Assembly: GCF_900115955.1 (NCBI RefSeq)
Contig: NZ_FOYL01000004.1
Coordinates: forward strand, 558,001 to 622,000
Direction of reading: 5' to 3'
DNA length: 64,000 bases
Source: Lentzea waywayandensis
GTDB taxonomy: Bacteria > Actinomycetota > Actinomycetes > Mycobacteriales > Pseudonocardiaceae
In this document: positions 61,774 to 64,000 of the stretch, one piece after another
Numbering within the stretch: position 1 is the stretch's first letter
Layout of the letters: the number at the start of each line of letters is the position of its first letter
Notes under the pieces: generated by a model
The model's database searches: none
What the model saw: the letters and a program-made list of their open reading frames with translations, nothing else
What the model was told of the DNA's origin: nothing
Program-made: the position numbers and the translations under genes

Positions 61774-62880
61774 TCAGACGCTGGTCAGGGAGTGTTGCTG
61801 GCGGAGCAGTTCCGCCAGCCTGCTGGTCGGTTGGGGACGGGTCTCGTCCAACGCGGCCGTGAAGCGCGCCGGAGAACCGTTCCGTGCGCGCGCCGCGGCT
61901 GCGGTGTCCAACCGGAACGCGGGACGCGCGGGCGACGGACGTTGGCGGGAGCGCAGCCAAGCGAGACGGTGCAACGCTTCCGCGTGGTGGTCCGTGATGG
62001 TGACGGCCGCCTTGTCGAACGAGTGCAGCACTGCCGCGTTCAGGTGAACGGTCGCGAAGTCCCGCCACAGCGTGCGTTCGGACGAAGTGTCCAAACCCAA
62101 CGCGTCGGCAACCTCACGCGCCACACCGTAAGCACCTTCCTCAGCCAGTGACCGCGTGCCGATCTCGGCACCGACGAACCACGAGTTGAACGGCGCGGCG
62201 GGGTAGTGCACGCCGCCGATCGACAGCCGCATGTTCGCGATGACCGGAACCGCGTGCCAGCGCAGGCCCATCTCGCCGAACCACGGCAATGTCGGGTGCT
62301 CCAATGGAACTTCGTGCACGATCTCGGACGGCAGCGTGAACAACCGCGGTCCCTCGTGCTGGGTCTCCACCACCAACGGCAGCAGATCGAACCGCGACCG
62401 TCGCACCGGCGGCCGCCAGCCCATGCCCTGCATGGTCTCGGTGAACCCGGCATACCTGCGGTCCCCCATGCCGTCGGCGTACCCGGCGTAGCGGATCAGC
62501 TGCTCGTTCCAGATCACCGGGCCGGGCGAACCGGGCGCGTCCGGCGCGAAAACCGTTACCAGCGGCCGAATCTCACCGCCGTTGGTCGCCAGCCGAAGAT
62601 GTTCGACGCATTCGCCGGCGACGGCGGCGGCGTTGCGATAGCCGCGCAGATCGCGGACTTTCAGCCGGCGCCACGGCACACCTGAGGTGCACCAGCCGGA
62701 ATCTCGCAACGCGATCCGCGCGCCGTACGCGAGCTCGTTGGTGGTGTGGCGGTAGGTTCCGGTCTCGGTGATCTCGGCGCGCACCTGGGCGATGCGGGCG
62801 GTCAGCGAGCCTGCGTCGGAGTGCGCCGCGTGGAACATGCGGACGAACTCCTCCGCGACGGGGAGGACGTCGGGGGTCAC
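61774..62880 (-). CDS. nos: Nitric oxide synthase oxygenase, divergent
   Basis: 368 residues from GTG 62880; the frame is open to 62934. It aligns by eye with bacterial NOS oxygenases: TGTYRHTTNELAYGARIALR, TNGGEIRPLVTVFAPD, IWNEQLIRYAGYADGMGDRR, GMGWRPPVRRSRFDLLPLVV, HEVPLEHPTLPWFGEMGLRW, VPVIANMRLSIGGVHYPAAP, FNSWFVGAEIGTRSLAEEGA, VLHSFDKAAVTITDHHAEAL. The heme-ligand Cys64 is kept, but its loop is SGWCTSGVPW in place of the usual SxRCIGRxxW; Cys-x5-Trp spacing holds. The substrate-binding Glu (AEIG) is kept. The usual C-terminal WxWLxPPxSP segment is missing, replaced by an Arg/Pro/Ala-rich tail. Oxidises arginine if active. Confidence 0.85.
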   Translation of the reverse strand: MTPDVLPVAEEFVRMFHAAHSDAGSLTARIAQVRAEITETGTYRHTTNELAYGARIALRDSGWCTSGVPWRRLKVRDLRGYRNAAAVAGECVEHLRLATNGGEIRPLVTVFAPDAPGSPGPVIWNEQLIRYAGYADGMGDRRYAGFTETMQGMGWRPPVRRSRFDLLPLVVETQHEGPRLFTLPSEIVHEVPLEHPTLPWFGEMGLRWHAVPVIANMRLSIGGVHYPAAPFNSWFVGAEIGTRSLAEEGAYGVAREVADALGLDTSSERTLWRDFATVHLNAAVLHSFDKAAVTITDHHAEALHRLAWLRSRQRPSPARPAFRLDTAAAARARNGSPARFTAALDETRPQPTSRLAELLRQQHSLTSV

Positions 62881-63012
62881 GCAGCGAGACGCTAAGGCCG
62901 GAACAGCCTCACGCGTCACTGCCACTCGGGGCATTTCGGGTGATCAACACCCGCCACTCCAACGAGTGAACGGTAGACCCAAGGTGCTCACTCGATCGGC
63001 TTGAGACCTCGA

Positions 63013-63714
63013 TCAGGTGAGGTCGTTCCGTCGGAACATCAGGTCGTGCGACACCCGATCCTCGTTCACAGCCCGCTGTTCGAACTTGGTGACGGGCCGC
63101 CAGTCCGGCCGAGGCGCCCAGCCGTCGTAGACGTTGGTCAGCAGCCGCTCGCCGGAGCAGACCTCCAGCATCTGGTCCGCGTAGTGCTCCCAGTCCGTCG
63201 CGAGGTGCAGCACGCCACCCGGCTCCAGCCGCGACGCCAGCAGCGCCACGAACTCCGGCTGCACGAGCCGGCGCTTGTGGTGCTTCTTCTTCGGCCACGG
63301 GTCCGGGAAGAAGATCCGCACGCCGTGCAACGACGCGGGCGCGATGTGGTCGGTCAGCAGGTCGACGGCGTCACCGCGCAGCACGCGCAGGTTGTCGAGC
63401 CCGCCGAGGTGCTCGCCGCGCAGCAGCAACTGGGCCAGGCCCGGCTTGTAGACCTCGACGGCGACGTAGTTGAGCTCGGGCGCGGCGGCCACGAGCTGCG
63501 AGGTGGTCTCGCCCATCCCGGACCCGATCTCCAGCAGCACGGGCGCGGAGCGGCCGAACCAGGAGTCGAAGTCCAGCGGCCCCTCGGGCAACGACTTCAC
63601 GTCGTTGCCCATCTTCTCCCAGTACGTCTCCCAGGCGCGCTCCTGTCCCACGGTCATGCGCTCGCCGCGCTGGACGAAGCTGACGATGGAACGGGGGAAC
63701 TCAGGCCTGGTCAC
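63013..63714 (-). CDS. trmB: tRNA (guanine-N7-)-methyltransferase
   Basis: 233 residues. SAM-binding motif LLEIGSGMGETTSQLVAAAP, acidic residue in VAVEVYKPGLA, and the TrmB signature FFPDPWPKKKHHKRRLVQPE with the catalytic Asp. C-terminal FEQRAVNEDRVSHDLMFRR fits the family's T-x-x-E/F-x-R region. It methylates G46 in the variable loop of many tRNAs. Separate from its neighbours. Confidence 0.95.
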   Translation of the reverse strand: MTRPEFPRSIVSFVQRGERMTVGQERAWETYWEKMGNDVKSLPEGPLDFDSWFGRSAPVLLEIGSGMGETTSQLVAAAPELNYVAVEVYKPGLAQLLLRGEHLGGLDNLRVLRGDAVDLLTDHIAPASLHGVRIFFPDPWPKKKHHKRRLVQPEFVALLASRLEPGGVLHLATDWEHYADQMLEVCSGERLLTNVYDGWAPRPDWRPVTKFEQRAVNEDRVSHDLMFRRNDLT

Positions 63715-63725
63715 GACCGGAGAGT

Positions 63726-64000
63726 CTAAGCAATCAGTTCGATGTCCTCGATCTGAGCACGCAGGTCATCGATGGTGAAGTCGATCGGCTGGGCGTGGCC
63801 GGGTCCGTGGTGCGCGGGAACGAGGTGGATCCAGCCGCGGTGAGCGGCGGTGAACTGCACGGTCGTCGGAGTGGCCGGACCGTAGACACCACTTTCGGAA
63901 GGAACGAACTCCCAGTACCCGATCTCGCCGTAGTCGACCCACGGGACGAAGACCCAGCCGGGACGAGCCGACAGCAGTTCGGTCACCGCGTCCTCGACGG
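63726..64000 (-). CDS. Hypothetical protein, N-terminus outside the window
   Basis: The frame runs in from the right edge (VEDAVTELLSARPGWVFVPW) to a stop at 63726; a GTG at 63986 could also be its start, giving 86 residues. It contains WVDYGEIGYWEFVPSESGVY and HRGWIHLVPAHHGPGHAQPI, many Trp, His and Tyr residues. No family recognised. The stop is 12 bp from the trmB start, so the two may be one operon. Confidence 0.6.
   Translation of the reverse strand, partial: VEDAVTELLSARPGWVFVPWVDYGEIGYWEFVPSESGVYGPATPTTVQFTAAHRGWIHLVPAHHGPGHAQPIDFTIDDLRAQIEDIELIA

Overview
The window comes from a high-GC actinomycete. Gram-positive type lipoproteins, Tat signals, DUF397/DUF5753 regulators, ECF/CU044_5270 pairs, a DasR-type operator and a chaplin-like surface protein point to a mycelial actinomycete, most likely of the family Pseudonocardiaceae (Lentzea/Saccharothrix-like). 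The family assignment is inferred from gene content only. The block at about 32-47 kb (ino1, padR, DUF5318, PBP1A, GT87, rpsF, ssb, rpsR, rplI, dnaB) has the same neighbours as the Mycobacterium tuberculosis Rv0046c-Rv0058 region, which is near the chromosomal origin, so this is probably an origin-proximal core region with accessory genes between core genes.

Layout. 0-9 kb: end of a beta-propeller gene, a DUF2339 membrane protein, then a complete ribose-type operon (LacI regulator, ABC ATPase, permease, binding lipoprotein, ribokinase; no rbsD) and a parallel beta-helix lipoprotein. 9-16.6 kb: PTS enzyme I with a DasR-type operator at its start codon, a broken RidA gene, a LysR regulator, an ECF sigma/CU044_5270 pair, a DUF397/DUF5753 pair, and the threonine degradation pair kbl-tdh. 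16.6-24.7 kb: an SDR-DUF2867 protein, an overlapping sensor kinase/response regulator/DUF1707 operon, a diguanylate cyclase, a second ECF/CU044_5270 pair and an AI-2E family permease. 24.8-31.2 kb: a beta-helix membrane protein and two secreted proteins, the larger built from thirteen 51-residue chaplin-like units.

31.2-47.4 kb: a decayed PAS/GGDEF gene; dnaB interrupted in its Walker A motif by a class 3 intein; a 0.68-kb spacer with a cluster of DnaA-box-like sequences; rplI-rpsR-ssb-rpsF; endonuclease IV; two GT87-type membrane glycosyltransferases; an SGNH hydrolase; PBP1A; DUF5318; PadR; and inositol-1-phosphate synthase. 47.4-58 kb: SDR, HAD and MFS genes, tandem PhoX-type phosphatases behind possible PHO boxes, tandem DUF3455 proteins, and a second MFS gene divergent from an SDR gene.

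58-64 kb: a lower-GC island carrying a self-contained small transcription unit for an unrecognised 56-residue peptide; a CRP-type site in front of an amidohydrolase/deaminase; two further very small genes (28 and 32 residues); an orphan sensor kinase; a divergent, C-terminally unusual nitric oxide synthase oxygenase; trmB; and a partial gene at the edge. No tRNA, rRNA, CRISPR array, transposase or integrase was seen. The most novel-looking items are the 51-residue-repeat chaplin-like protein, the 56-residue peptide unit, the DnaA-box cluster in front of dnaB and the divergent NOS.
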